DNA from: Streptomyces buecherae | GTDB lineage: Bacteria > Actinomycetota > Actinomycetes > Streptomycetales > Streptomycetaceae | Direction of reading: 5' to 3' | Assembly (NCBI RefSeq): GCF_014295035.1 | Contig: NZ_CP060404.1 | Span: 5,306,501 to 5,370,500, forward strand | DNA length: 64,000 bases | The notes under the pieces: generated by a model | Told to the model about the DNA's origin: nothing | The model's input: the letters and a program-made list of their open reading frames with translations, nothing else | Databases searched by the model: none | Made by a program: the position numbers and the translations under genes | Part shown: one piece after another, positions 43,187 through 52,333 of the stretch | Layout: each line of letters starts with the position of its first letter | Position numbering within the stretch: the first letter of the stretch is position 1

Positions 43187-43960
43187 CTACTTGCCGAACT
43201 GCTCCTCGAACTTCGCGATGTCGATGACCTCGCTCGCGGGCGGCGGGGTGGTGTCGACGGGCTTCTCGTAGTCGTTCAGCTCGACCGTGCCGGGCTCGTT
43301 GCCGCCCACAACGCTGATCTTGAGCGGGTACGGCTTGCCGGTGGCGGCGACGTACATCGTCTGCTTGCCGCCGCCGTCGCTCGGGCCCGTGAGGGGGACG
43401 ACGAGCTGGCTGCCGAGCTTGGTGGGTTCGCCCTTGGTCAGCTTGTCCTTGGTGTCGCTGTCCGACTTGATGGATGCCTGCATCGCCGACAGGTTGCACA
43501 TCTCGGCGCTGTCCTTGAGCATTTCGTCGTCGGTGGTGCCGTGGATGTAGCGGTCCTTGAACAGCTCGGCCGCCGCCTCGCCCTCCTTGCCGCCGACGTC
43601 GGGCTGCGTCCAGAACTTGGCGTTCGGCTTCATCCAGACCTTGGTGTCGGCCTTGATCAGCTCGGAGCTGGCGCCCTGGGCATCACCGATGGTGCCGTTG
43701 CAGTTGCCCTTCTTGTCGAGGGCCAGGTTGATCTTCATCGACTCCGCGCCGGTGCCCTGGTCCATCTTTATGCGCAGCGAGGTCGCGCCGAGCAGGGCCT
43801 CCTTGGCCTTGTCGGAGATCTGCTGCGCCGACAGGTCGGCGAGTTCGTTCTTTGGCTCCTGCGACGCCTTGTCGCTCTTGTTGTCGTCGCCGCAGCCCGT
43901 CAGGCCCAGCACCGCAACCACACAGGCCGTCGCGGCCAGCACGCCGTACTTCCTCGTCAT
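43187..43960 (-). CDS. Lipoprotein of the LppX/LprAFG-like type
   Basis: A 257-residue exported lipoprotein. The signal peptide (GVLAATACVVAVLGLTGC) ends in a lipobox LTGC, so the Cys would be lipid-modified. The mature part begins with Asp/Lys-rich residues, then SAQQISDKAKEALLGATSLRIKMDQG, a pattern seen at the start of LppX/LprG-like or MlaA-independent lipid-binding folds; ending EVIDIAKFEEQFGK. The second ATG (43960) is preferred because GGAT lies seven bases upstream, while the first ATG (43972) has its purine tract too close. Third-position GC is lower than in the neighbours. Divergent from betB. Role unknown. Confidence 0.8.
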   Translation of the reverse strand: MTRKYGVLAATACVVAVLGLTGCGDDNKSDKASQEPKNELADLSAQQISDKAKEALLGATSLRIKMDQGTGAESMKINLALDKKGNCNGTIGDAQGASSELIKADTKVWMKPNAKFWTQPDVGGKEGEAAAELFKDRYIHGTTDDEMLKDSAEMCNLSAMQASIKSDSDTKDKLTKGEPTKLGSQLVVPLTGPSDGGGKQTMYVAATGKPYPLKISVVGGNEPGTVELNDYEKPVDTTPPPASEVIDIAKFEEQFGK

Positions 43961-44167
43961 GGTGAGATCCATCCCCCTCAGTTAACTAGCGGAGGGTGAA
44001 TTTATCAGCTCTTTACTCCCCAAAGCTTGCCACGCTTAATTACAGGTAGTGAGACAGACCACTTTCCATGAAAAGTGATGCATACGTTGGTGTCTTCCGG
44101 GGAGGGGTTCCGGTTGCTGGTGTGACCAGCGGCGGAACATTTCGGTGTATCGGAAGGCAGAACCAAC
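43961..44167. promoter_or_regulatory. AT-rich divergent promoter region with palindrome
   Basis: These 207 bases are clearly less GC-rich than their surroundings. CACTTTCCATGAAAAGTG at 44060-44077 is an 18-bp palindrome with one mismatched pair, about 90 bases before betB. It is a good operator candidate for the betaine operon. A TTAATTACAGG stretch at about 44036 may belong to the lipoprotein promoter. Confidence 0.5.
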
Positions 44168-45670
44168 GTGTCGGCGATCGAGACCATCCATGTTGACGGA
44201 GAGTGGCGAGCGGCTGCCAGTGGCGCCGAGCGGGAGGTGCTCGACCCAGCGGACGCGACCACCCTCGCAACGGTGGCCGAAAGCGACGCGTCCGACGTTG
44301 ACGCGGCGGTCGCCGCGGCGCGCCGGGCCTTCGACAGCGGGCCGTGGCCGCGTACGCCGGTGGCCGAGCGCGCCGCGTTGCTGCGCCGGGTGGCCGACCT
44401 TCTCCAGCGGGACCGCGAGGAGATCGCGCTGACCGAGAGCCGGGACACCGGCAAGACCCTGGAGGCGGGTCGGGTCGACGTCGACGACGTGACCGCCGCC
44501 TTCCGCTACTTCGCCGACCTCGTGATGAACGAGAGCGGCGGCCGGGTCGTGGACGCGGGCAGCCCGGACGTGCACAGCGTGGTCGTCCACGAGCCGGTCG
44601 GCGTCTGTTCGCTGATCACGCCATGGAACTACCCGCTGCTCCAGGCGAGTTGGAAGGTCGCCCCGGCGTTGGCCGCGGGCAACACCTTCGTCCTCAAGCC
44701 CAGCGAGGTCACCCCGCTGTCCACCGTCCACCTGGTGCGCCTCCTGGTGGAGGCCGGGTTGCCGGCCGGCGTGGCGAACCTGGTGACCGGCGCGGGCGAC
44801 CCGGTGGGCGCCCGCATGTCGGAACACCCGGACGTCGATCTCGTTTCGTTCACCGGCGGCCTCGCCAGCGGTACGAAGGTCTCCCAGGCCGCCGCGCCGA
44901 CCGTGAAGAAGGTCGCCCTCGAACTGGGCGGCAAGAACCCCAACGTCGTCTTCGCCGACGCCTGCGCCACCGACGAGGGTTTCGACACCGCCGTCGACCA
45001 GGCGCTGAACGCCGCGTTCATCCACAGCGGCCAGGTCTGCTCGGCGGGCGCCCGGCTGATCGTCGAGGAGTCCGTACGCGAGCGCTTCGTCGCCGAACTC
45101 GCCCGCCGCGCCGAGCGGATCAAGCTCGGCCGGGGCACTGAGCCCGGCGTCGAGTGCGGCCCGCTCGTCTCGCGGCAGCAGTGGGAGAAGACGCGGGCGT
45201 ACGTGGAGTCGGCGCTCGCCGAGGGCGCGTCGCTGCGCTGCGGCGGCGGCCAGCCCGAGCCCGCCGCGCACCGCCCCGCCACCGGGTTCTTCTTCGCCCC
45301 CACCGTGCTCGACCAGTGCCACCGCGAGATGCGCGTGGTCCGCGAGGAGACCTTCGGGCCCATCCTCACCGTGGAGACCTTCCGTACCGAGGACGAGGCG
45401 GTGGCGTTGGCCAACGACACCGAGTACGGGCTCGCGGGCGCCGTGTGGAGCTCCGACGCGGGCCGCGCCCGCCGGGTCGCCGGGCGGCTGCGGCACGGCA
45501 CCGTGTGGATCAACGACTACCACCCGTACCTGCCGCAGGCCGAGTGGGGCGGGTTCGGCAAGTCCGGCGTGGGGCGGGAGTTGGGCCCCACGGGTCTGGC
45601 GGAGTACCGCGAGGCCAAGCACATCTACCAGAACCTGGACCCGCGGCCCGTCCGCTGGTTCGCGGGCTGA
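44168..45670 (+). CDS. betB: Betaine-aldehyde dehydrogenase
   Basis: A 500-residue NAD-dependent aldehyde dehydrogenase. TPWNYPLLQASWKVAPALAAG and LKPSEVTPLS bind cofactor, FTGGLASG is the second NAD loop, ELGGKNPNVVF holds the general-base Glu and HSGQVCSAGARL the catalytic Cys. It most likely oxidises betaine aldehyde to glycine betaine, given the choline dehydrogenase and ProU-type genes downstream. The GTG at 44168 is preceded by GGAAGG with ten bases between. A 369-base repetitive gap separates it from betA. Other aldehydes remain possible substrates. Confidence 0.9.
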   Translation: MSAIETIHVDGEWRAAASGAEREVLDPADATTLATVAESDASDVDAAVAAARRAFDSGPWPRTPVAERAALLRRVADLLQRDREEIALTESRDTGKTLEAGRVDVDDVTAAFRYFADLVMNESGGRVVDAGSPDVHSVVVHEPVGVCSLITPWNYPLLQASWKVAPALAAGNTFVLKPSEVTPLSTVHLVRLLVEAGLPAGVANLVTGAGDPVGARMSEHPDVDLVSFTGGLASGTKVSQAAAPTVKKVALELGGKNPNVVFADACATDEGFDTAVDQALNAAFIHSGQVCSAGARLIVEESVRERFVAELARRAERIKLGRGTEPGVECGPLVSRQQWEKTRAYVESALAEGASLRCGGGQPEPAAHRPATGFFFAPTVLDQCHREMRVVREETFGPILTVETFRTEDEAVALANDTEYGLAGAVWSSDAGRARRVAGRLRHGTVWINDYHPYLPQAEWGGFGKSGVGRELGPTGLAEYREAKHIYQNLDPRPVRWFAG

Positions 45671-46039
45671 CGCCCCCGCGGGCACCCCGGCCCGCCCGTC
45701 CTCGCGGGCACCCCGGCCCGCTCGTCCTCGCGGGCACCCCCAACCCGCCCGCCCCCGCGGGCGCGCCAACCCGCCCACGGCCGCCGGCGGATCAGCCCGC
45801 CGGCCGCCGCGGACCCGCCAGCCCACGCACCCGCGCACCCGCGCGCAAGCGCCAGCACCCTCGCGGGCACGCGAGCCCGCCCCACCCGCGCGGACGCGCC
45901 AGCACCTCCCCGCGCGGACCCGCCAGCACCCCCCGCCGCCCCCGGCGGACGTACCAGCCCGCCCACCCCCGCAGGCACGCCAACCCGCCTGCCCACGTCC
46001 CACGTTCACGCACGTACCTTGCAGAAGGAGCGACCCTCC
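45671..46039. repeat. 26-bp tandem repeats between betB and betA
   Basis: Units opening GCGGGCACCCC(G/C) begin at 45678, 45704 and 45730, with a degenerate fourth at 45757, giving a 26-27 bp period. Further degenerate GCGGAC/CGCCAGCAC units continue to about 45990. No gene is supported; the AAGGAG at about 46025 belongs to betA. Confidence 0.75.
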
Positions 46040-47581
46040 ATGTCCGTTTACGACTACGTCGTGGTCGGCGGTGGCACCGCCGGCTCGGTGATCGCCTCCC
46101 GGCTGACCGAGGACCCGAACGTCACCGTCGCCGTCATCGAGGGCGGTCCCACCGACATCGACCGCCCCGACGTGCTTACCCTGCGCCGCTGGCTCGGCCT
46201 GCTCGGCGGCGACCTCGACTACGACTACCCGACCACCGAGCAGCCGCGCGGCAACTCGCACATCCGGCACAGCCGCGCCCGGGTCCTCGGCGGTTGCTCC
46301 TCGCACAACACGCTGATCAGCTTCAAGCCGCTGCCCGGCGACTGGGACGAGTGGGCCGAGGCCGGCGCGCGGGGTTGGGACGCGGAGTCCATGGACCCGT
46401 ACTTCGCCCGGCTGCGCAACAACATCGTGCCGGTGCACGAGAAGGACCGGAACGCGATAGCCAGCGACTTCGTCGCCGCCGCCCAGACCGCGCTCGACGT
46501 GCCGCGCGTCGAGGGGTTCAACAAGGCGCCGTTCCACGAGGGGGTCGGCTTCTTCGACCTGGCGTACCACCCGGAGGACAACAAGCGCTCCTCCGCCTCC
46601 GTCGCCTACCTGCACCCGCACATCGAGGCGGGCGACCGGCCGAACCTCACCCTCCTCCTGGAGACCTGGGCCTACCGCCTCGAACTCGACGCGGACCGGG
46701 CCACCGGCGTGTGGGTGCGGGCCAAGGACGGCACCGAGGAACTCGTCGAGGCGTCGCGCGAGGTGCTGGTGTGCGCGGGCGCGGTGGACACCCCGCGGCT
46801 GCTGATGCACTCGGGCATCGGCCCGCGCGGCGACCTGGAGGCACTGGGCATCCCCGTCGTCCACGACCTGCCGGGCGTCGGCGAGAACCTGCTCGACCAC
46901 CCCGAGTCGGTCATCGTGTGGGAGACCAACGGCCCGATCCCGGACAACTCGGCGATGGACTCCGACGCCGGCCTGTTCGTACGCCGCGACCCCGAATCCC
47001 GTGGTCCGGACCTGATGTTCCACTTCTACCAGATCCCCTTCACCGACAACCCGGAGCGCCTCGGCTACGAGAAGCCCGCGCACGGCGTGTCGATGACGCC
47101 CAACATCCCCAAGCCGCGCAGTCGCGGCCGGCTCTACCTCACCAGCGCCGACCCGGCCGTCAAGCCCGCCCTCGACTTCCGGTACTTCACGGACGAGGAC
47201 GACTACGACGGCCGCACCCTGGTGGACGGCATCAAGATCGCGCGCCGGGTCGCGGCGCAGGAGCCGCTGGCCGGTTGGCTGGGGCGCGAGGTGTGCCCGG
47301 GCCCTGAGGTCACCTCGGACGAGGAGATCAGCGAGTACGCCCGTAAGGTCGCGCACACCGTCTACCACCCCGCCGGCACCTGCCGGATGGGCGCGGGTGA
47401 CGACGAACTGGCGGTCGTGGACCCGGAGTTGCGGGTGCGCGGGCTGCGGAACCTGCGCATAGCCGACGCGTCGGTCTTCCCGACGATGCCGGCCGTCAAC
47501 CCCATGATCGGGGTCCTGATGGTGGGGGAGAAGTGCGCCGAGATGTTGGTGCGCACCCAGACGCCGGGAGGTGCCGCGTGA
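46040..47581 (+). CDS. betA: GMC oxidoreductase, choline dehydrogenase type
   Basis: A 513-residue FAD enzyme of the GMC family, likely oxidising choline to betaine aldehyde for BetB. FAD binding is in DYVVVGGGTAGSVIASRL (about 5-22); RVLGGCSSHNTLI is GMC signature 1 and GAVDTPRLLMHSGIGPRGDL signature 2. The active-site His is in VYHPAGTCRMG and the C-terminal NPMIGVLMVGEKCAEML helix is typical. The ATG at 46040 has AAGGAG nine bases upstream. Its stop overlaps the start of the ABC ATPase gene (GTGA), tying it to the transporter. An alcohol dehydrogenase of another specificity cannot be excluded. Confidence 0.88.
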   Translation: MSVYDYVVVGGGTAGSVIASRLTEDPNVTVAVIEGGPTDIDRPDVLTLRRWLGLLGGDLDYDYPTTEQPRGNSHIRHSRARVLGGCSSHNTLISFKPLPGDWDEWAEAGARGWDAESMDPYFARLRNNIVPVHEKDRNAIASDFVAAAQTALDVPRVEGFNKAPFHEGVGFFDLAYHPEDNKRSSASVAYLHPHIEAGDRPNLTLLLETWAYRLELDADRATGVWVRAKDGTEELVEASREVLVCAGAVDTPRLLMHSGIGPRGDLEALGIPVVHDLPGVGENLLDHPESVIVWETNGPIPDNSAMDSDAGLFVRRDPESRGPDLMFHFYQIPFTDNPERLGYEKPAHGVSMTPNIPKPRSRGRLYLTSADPAVKPALDFRYFTDEDDYDGRTLVDGIKIARRVAAQEPLAGWLGREVCPGPEVTSDEEISEYARKVAHTVYHPAGTCRMGAGDDELAVVDPELRVRGLRNLRIADASVFPTMPAVNPMIGVLMVGEKCAEMLVRTQTPGGAA

Positions 47582-49041
47582 GCAGCGCCCGTCACTCCCA
47601 GGACAACACGCGGGGACCGAAACCGCCGGCGTCGGAACGCGCGCGCTCCGACGCCGCCGCCCCGACCAGCGTGACTGCCGCCACCTCGACCAGCGTGGCT
47701 GCCGCCACCCCGACCCGTACGGCTGCCGCCACCCCGGCCACCGGGCAGGCGGGCGCCCCGGCCGTCTTCGCGGTGCGCGACCTGTGGAAGGTCTTCGGAC
47801 CGAAGGCCGACCGGATTCCCGGCAGCCCCGAAGCCGACCTGCCGGCCGCCGAGTTGCGCGAGCGCACCGGCTGCACGGCGGCCGTGCGCGGCGTGAGCTT
47901 CGACGTCCGCAAGGGCGAGGTGTTCGTCGTGATGGGCCTGTCCGGATCGGGCAAGTCCACGCTGGTGCGCTGCCTGACCCGGCTGATCGAGCCGACCAGC
48001 GGCAGCGTGGACATCGACGGCGAGTCCGTGCTCGCCATGGACCGTTCCCGGCTGCGCGAACTGCGCCGGCACCGGGCCGCCATGGTCTTCCAGCACTTCG
48101 GCCTGTTGCCGCACCGCACGGTGCTCGACAACGTCGCGTACGGCCTTGAGGTGCAGGGCCTGGGCAAGGCGCGGCGGCGCGCGAAGGCCGCCGAGATGGT
48201 GGCCAAGGTCGGCCTGACCGGCCTGGAGCACCGCCGGCCCGGCCAACTCTCCGGCGGCCAGCAGCAGCGCGTGGGCCTGGCCCGCGCGCTGGCGGTCGAC
48301 CCCGAGGTGCTGCTGTTCGACGAGCCGTTCAGCGCGCTCGACCCGTTGATCCGGCGCGACATGCAGGAGGAGGTCATCCGCCTGCACCGCGACGAGGGTC
48401 GCACCATGGTCTTCATCACCCACGACCTGAGCGAGGCGCTGCGCCTGGGCACCCGCATCGCGCTGATGCGCGACGGTCGGATCGTGCAACTCGGCACGCC
48501 CGAAGAGATCGTGGGCTCTCCGGCGGACGCGTACGTACGGGACTTCGTCCGCGACGTGCCCCGCGAGCAGGTGCTCACCGTCCGCCGCGCGATGCGCCCG
48601 GTCCGCCCCGGCGAGGCCGACCAGGGTCCCGCGTTGGCGCCGGGCGCCACCGTCGCGCAGGCCATCGAGGCCGTGGCCCGCTCCGGCGGCCCGGCCCGCG
48701 TGATGGACGCCGGCCGCTGCCTCGGCGTGGTCGACCACGCCCGCCTGCTCGATGTCGTCGCCGGGCTGGACGAGCCGGCCACCGCCACCGCTCCCGGCGT
48801 CCCGGCCCCCATCCCCGGCCCCGCAGCGCCGGCCGCCACCCACGCGGACGGCCCGGCCACCACCCGCGCGGACGACCCGACCGCCCCTACCCCGGTCGAT
48901 CCGCCCGCCACGACCACGGACGCCCCAACGCCCGACCCGACCACCGGCCAGTCCCCCGACCAGAACCCCGTGCCGGCCCCCGAACCCCCGGGCGACGGCA
49001 CCGAATCCGCCGCGGCGGCCGGCACGGGGGGCCGCGGATGA
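47578..49041 (+). CDS. Glycine betaine ABC transporter ATP-binding protein
   Basis: A 487-residue ProV/OpuAA-type ATPase. After an Ala/Thr-rich start come Walker A (GLSGSGKSTLVR), the Q-loop, signature LSGGQQQRVGLARAL, Walker B (VLLFDEPFSALDP) and the H-loop (FITHDLSEAL). A shortened CBS-like segment (AQAIEAVARSGGPARVMDAGRCLGVVDH) follows at about 360-400, then a Pro/Ala/Thr-rich tail of about 90 residues. CBS domains in this family sense ionic strength; here only part is present. Starts inside the betA stop and overlaps the permease start (ATGA at 49038). Confidence 0.92.
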   Translation: MSSARHSQDNTRGPKPPASERARSDAAAPTSVTAATSTSVAAATPTRTAAATPATGQAGAPAVFAVRDLWKVFGPKADRIPGSPEADLPAAELRERTGCTAAVRGVSFDVRKGEVFVVMGLSGSGKSTLVRCLTRLIEPTSGSVDIDGESVLAMDRSRLRELRRHRAAMVFQHFGLLPHRTVLDNVAYGLEVQGLGKARRRAKAAEMVAKVGLTGLEHRRPGQLSGGQQQRVGLARALAVDPEVLLFDEPFSALDPLIRRDMQEEVIRLHRDEGRTMVFITHDLSEALRLGTRIALMRDGRIVQLGTPEEIVGSPADAYVRDFVRDVPREQVLTVRRAMRPVRPGEADQGPALAPGATVAQAIEAVARSGGPARVMDAGRCLGVVDHARLLDVVAGLDEPATATAPGVPAPIPGPAAPAATHADGPATTRADDPTAPTPVDPPATTTDAPTPDPTTGQSPDQNPVPAPEPPGDGTESAAAAGTGGRG

Positions 49042-51164
49042 GCGCCGCCACCCCGCCCGCCACCGGCCAGGGGTCCGCGCCCAGCGCCGACCCCGCCGCC
49101 ACTCCGGCCGCCGACGCGCCGAGCACAGGCAGCACGGGCACCACAGACACCAAAGACATCACAGGCACCAGCACGGGAGCCCGCAAGCCCAAGCCCAAGG
49201 CCAAGCCCCACCCCGGGACCGCCCCCGCCGGGGGCGACGGCGGCGGCCAGAGCCGCCTCCGCGCGCTGCTGCGCCACCGTGGCCTGCACAAGCTCGCGGT
49301 GCTCGCCGTGCTGGCCGCCGTGCTGGTGCCGATCGCGCACGCCAAGTGGTCCAGCGGGAGCTGGCCCGAGGCGCTGACCGTCGACCTGACGGACCCGCTG
49401 ACCGACACCAACGACTGGATCATCGACAACCGCGACAGCCACCCGCTGTTCCTCTACTTCTTCGGGCACATCAGCAACGGCATCGTGGCCTCGGTACGCG
49501 GCGTCTACCTGGTGCTGCTCGCCCTCGGCTGGACCGGCGTCACCGCCGCCGCGACGCTGGTCGCCTGGCGCACCGCGGGCGCGCGGACCGCGCTGACCAG
49601 CGCCGTCTCGTTCGCGGTGTGCGGGTTGCTCGGCATGTGGGTGCCGACCATGCAGACGCTCGCGCTGATGGTCGTCGCGGTCGCGCTGTCCGTCGTGGTC
49701 GGCGGGTTGCTGGGGCTGGCCGGCGGGCTGTTCGAGCGGGCCTTCCGGGTGCTGCGCCCGGTGCTCGACACCATGCAGGTGCTGCCGGCGTTCGCGTACC
49801 TGCTGCCCGTCGTCCTGGTCTTCGGGATCGGCGTGCCGGGTGCGGTGCTGGCCACCGTCATCTACGCGGCCCCGCCCATGGCCCGGCTCACCGCGCTCGG
49901 GCTGCGCGGCGCCGACCCCGGCGTCCTTGAGGCCGTCGACTCGCTGGGCGCCAGCCGCTGGCAGCGCCTGGTGACCGCCCGGCTGCCGCTGGCCCGCAGG
50001 GAGCTGCTCCTCGGCCTCAACCAGACGATCATGATGGCGCTCTCGATGGCCGTGATCGCGTCCATGATCGGCGGCGGCGGCCTCGGTGACCGGGTCTACC
50101 AGGCGCTGTCGTCGGTCGACGTCGGGGCCGCGCTGGCCGCCGGCATCCCGATCGTGCTGCTGGCCGTCGTCCTGGACCGGACGACCGCCGCCGCGGGCGA
50201 GCACTCCCACGCCCCGGCCGCCCCGCGCTGGCTGCGCGGCCTGGACGGCTGGGCCGTCGCCGCGACCCTGGTCGCGGGCCAACTCGCCGACTCGCTGACG
50301 TGGCCGAGGAGTTGGACGGTGGAGATCGCCGAGCCCGTCAACGACGCCGTCGACTGGATGACCGACCACCTCTACTCGGGCGTCCCGGTCGTCGGCGGCA
50401 CCGCCGACTGGGCCGGCCACTTCACCTCCTGGGTGCTCGACCCGCTGCGCGACGGCCTGCAGGGCCTGCCGTGGTGGTCGGCGCTGCTGATCGTCGCCGC
50501 CCTCGCCTGGCTGATCGGCACCTGGGGCACGGCCCTGACCGCCACCCTGGCGATGGCCGCCGTCGGGGTGCTCGGCGTGTGGGACGAGTCGATGAACACC
50601 CTCTCCCAGGTTCTGGCCGCCGTCGCCGTCACGCTCGTCATCGGCTTCGCGATCGGCATCGCGGCGGCCCGCAGCGAGCGCCTGGAGCGGCTGTTGCGTC
50701 CGGTGCTCGACGTGTTCCAGACGATGCCGCAGTTCGTGTACCTGATCCCGGTGGTCGCGCTGTTCGGCGTAGGGCGCGCCCCGGCCGCTGCCGCCGCCAT
50801 CGTCTACGCGCTCCCCGCGGTGGTGCGCATCACCACCCAGGGGCTGCGCCAGGTGGACCCGGCGGCCCTGGAGGCCGCCCGCTCCCTCGGCGCGAGCCGT
50901 GGCCAGCAACTGCGCCAGGTGCAACTCCCGGTCGCCAGGCCCGCGCTGCTGCTCGCGGTCAACCAGGGCGTCGTCCTGGTGCTGGCCGTGGTCATCATCG
51001 GCTCGCTGGTGGATGGCGGCGGCCTCGGCTACGAGGTGCTGTTCGGCCTGGCCCAGGGCGACCTGGCCACCGGCCTCGTCGCGGGCGCGGCCATCGTCTG
51101 CCTGGGCCTGATGCTCGACCGCGTGACGCAGCCGACGGCGCGCCGCGCCCGGAAGGGAGCCTGA
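49038..51164 (+). CDS. Glycine betaine ABC transporter double permease
   Basis: A 708-residue permease made of two ProW-type modules in tandem. Module 1 (about 75-385) contains VLPAFAYLLPVVLVFGIG and the EAA-type loop EAVDSLGASRWQRLVTARLPLARREL. Module 2 (about 400-700) repeats this as MPQFVYLIPVVALFGVG and EAARSLGASRGQQLRQVQLPVARPAL. One polypeptide could therefore form the whole channel. The N-terminal ~70 residues are Ala/Thr/Lys-rich. ATG overlaps the ATPase stop; the binding-protein gene starts one base after its stop. A duplication-fusion of permease genes is known in actinobacterial ProU systems. Confidence 0.92.
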   Translation: MSAATPPATGQGSAPSADPAATPAADAPSTGSTGTTDTKDITGTSTGARKPKPKAKPHPGTAPAGGDGGGQSRLRALLRHRGLHKLAVLAVLAAVLVPIAHAKWSSGSWPEALTVDLTDPLTDTNDWIIDNRDSHPLFLYFFGHISNGIVASVRGVYLVLLALGWTGVTAAATLVAWRTAGARTALTSAVSFAVCGLLGMWVPTMQTLALMVVAVALSVVVGGLLGLAGGLFERAFRVLRPVLDTMQVLPAFAYLLPVVLVFGIGVPGAVLATVIYAAPPMARLTALGLRGADPGVLEAVDSLGASRWQRLVTARLPLARRELLLGLNQTIMMALSMAVIASMIGGGGLGDRVYQALSSVDVGAALAAGIPIVLLAVVLDRTTAAAGEHSHAPAAPRWLRGLDGWAVAATLVAGQLADSLTWPRSWTVEIAEPVNDAVDWMTDHLYSGVPVVGGTADWAGHFTSWVLDPLRDGLQGLPWWSALLIVAALAWLIGTWGTALTATLAMAAVGVLGVWDESMNTLSQVLAAVAVTLVIGFAIGIAAARSERLERLLRPVLDVFQTMPQFVYLIPVVALFGVGRAPAAAAAIVYALPAVVRITTQGLRQVDPAALEAARSLGASRGQQLRQVQLPVARPALLLAVNQGVVLVLAVVIIGSLVDGGGLGYEVLFGLAQGDLATGLVAGAAIVCLGLMLDRVTQPTARRARKGA

Positions 51165-51165
51165 C

Positions 51166-52230
51166 ATGGCCATCCGTACGCCAAACTCCCGCACCCCGCG
51201 CGCCCACCCGGCCGCCTCCCGCCGGTCCGCCGCGCCCGCGCGCGGGAGGCGCCGGCTCGGTGGGCGGGCGCGCACGGTCGGCGCGCTCGCCGCGGTGGCG
51301 TCGCTGCTGACCCTCACCGGCTGCGGCAAGGCCGACATGACCAAGCAGTCGTCCCCGTACGCGAACGTGTCCGGCGCGAAGACCGTCACCCTCTCCGTCC
51401 AGTCCTGGGTGGGCGCGCAGGGCAACGTGGCGGTCGCCGCGTATCTGCTGGAGCACGAGCTGGGCTACCGCGTGGACACCGTGCAGGTGGACGAGGTGCC
51501 GGCCTGGGACGCGCTCAGCCAGGGCCGGGTGGACGCGATCCTGGAGGACTGGGGCCACCCGGAGCAGGAGCGGCGGTACGTCGAGGAGAAGAAGACCATC
51601 GCGCGCGGCGGCGACCTCGGCGTCCAGGGCCACATCGGCTGGTGGGTGCCGAAGTACTTCGCCGACGCGCACCCGGACGTCACCGACTGGAAGAACCTCA
51701 ACAAGTACGCGCACCGGTTGCGCACGGCCGAGAGCGGCAAGAAGGGTCAACTCCTCGACGGCTCGCCGTCCTACGTCACCCACGACAAGGCGCTGGTGAA
51801 GAACCTGGGCCTGGACTACCAGGTGGTCTTCGCGGGGTCCGAGGCGGCGCAGATCACCCAGATCAAGCAGTTCGCCAAGGAGAAGAAGCCGTTCCTGACC
51901 TACTGGTACGAGCCGCAGTGGCTGTTCAACGAGGTGCCGATGGTCGAGGTGAAGCTGCCCGAGTACACCGAGGAGTGCGCCACCCGGGGCACCGAGGACC
52001 CGGCCTCCGTCGACTGCGCCTACCCGACGACCCCGCTGCAGAAGTACCTGAACGCGGACTTCGCGGACAAGGGCGGCGACGCGGCCCGGTTCCTCAGGAA
52101 GTTCCACTGGTCGAAGGAGCACCAGAACGACGTCTCGGAGATGATCGCCTCCCAGGGCCTGTCGGCCGACGAGGCCGCCGAGCGCTGGGTCAAGGCCAAC
52201 CCGGAGGTGTGGAAGCGGTGGCTCCCGTAA
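51166..52230 (+). CDS. Glycine betaine-binding lipoprotein (ProX/OpuAC)
   Basis: A 354-residue substrate-binding protein. The signal peptide ends in LLTLTGCGK with a lipobox Cys at about residue 48. The mature domain starts TVTLSVQSWVGAQGNVAVAAYLLEHELGY. Aromatic residues that cage trimethylammonium groups in this fold are plausible in QSWVG, GHIGWWVPKYF and TYWYEPQWLFN. The ATG is one base after the permease stop, closing the five-gene operon. A terminator follows about 70 bases later. Confidence 0.93.
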   Translation: MAIRTPNSRTPRAHPAASRRSAAPARGRRRLGGRARTVGALAAVASLLTLTGCGKADMTKQSSPYANVSGAKTVTLSVQSWVGAQGNVAVAAYLLEHELGYRVDTVQVDEVPAWDALSQGRVDAILEDWGHPEQERRYVEEKKTIARGGDLGVQGHIGWWVPKYFADAHPDVTDWKNLNKYAHRLRTAESGKKGQLLDGSPSYVTHDKALVKNLGLDYQVVFAGSEAAQITQIKQFAKEKKPFLTYWYEPQWLFNEVPMVEVKLPEYTEECATRGTEDPASVDCAYPTTPLQKYLNADFADKGGDAARFLRKFHWSKEHQNDVSEMIASQGLSADEAAERWVKANPEVWKRWLP

Positions 52231-52300
52231 CTCTTCCGTCCTCTTCCTGCACCGGCGCCACCGCGGCCGGGTAGGCGCGCCGGACAGCGAACGCGGAAAA

Positions 52301-52333
52301 GGGCCGCCGAAATGCCAGGCATTCCGGCGGCCC
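52301..52333 (+). terminator. Terminator of the betaine operon
   Basis: GGGCCGCCGAAATGCC pairs with GGCATTCCGGCGGCCC (16 bp, one mismatch) around a single-base apex; AAAA precedes the stem. Confidence 0.8.

Noticed and set aside
44036..47368. 1110-residue minus-strand frame across betB and betA
   Set aside because: Antisense shadow with Arg/Val/His-rich composition and no domain.
47592..51425. 1277-residue minus-strand frame across the betaine transporter genes
   Set aside because: Low-complexity antisense frame; the plus strand carries unmistakable ABC transporter motifs.
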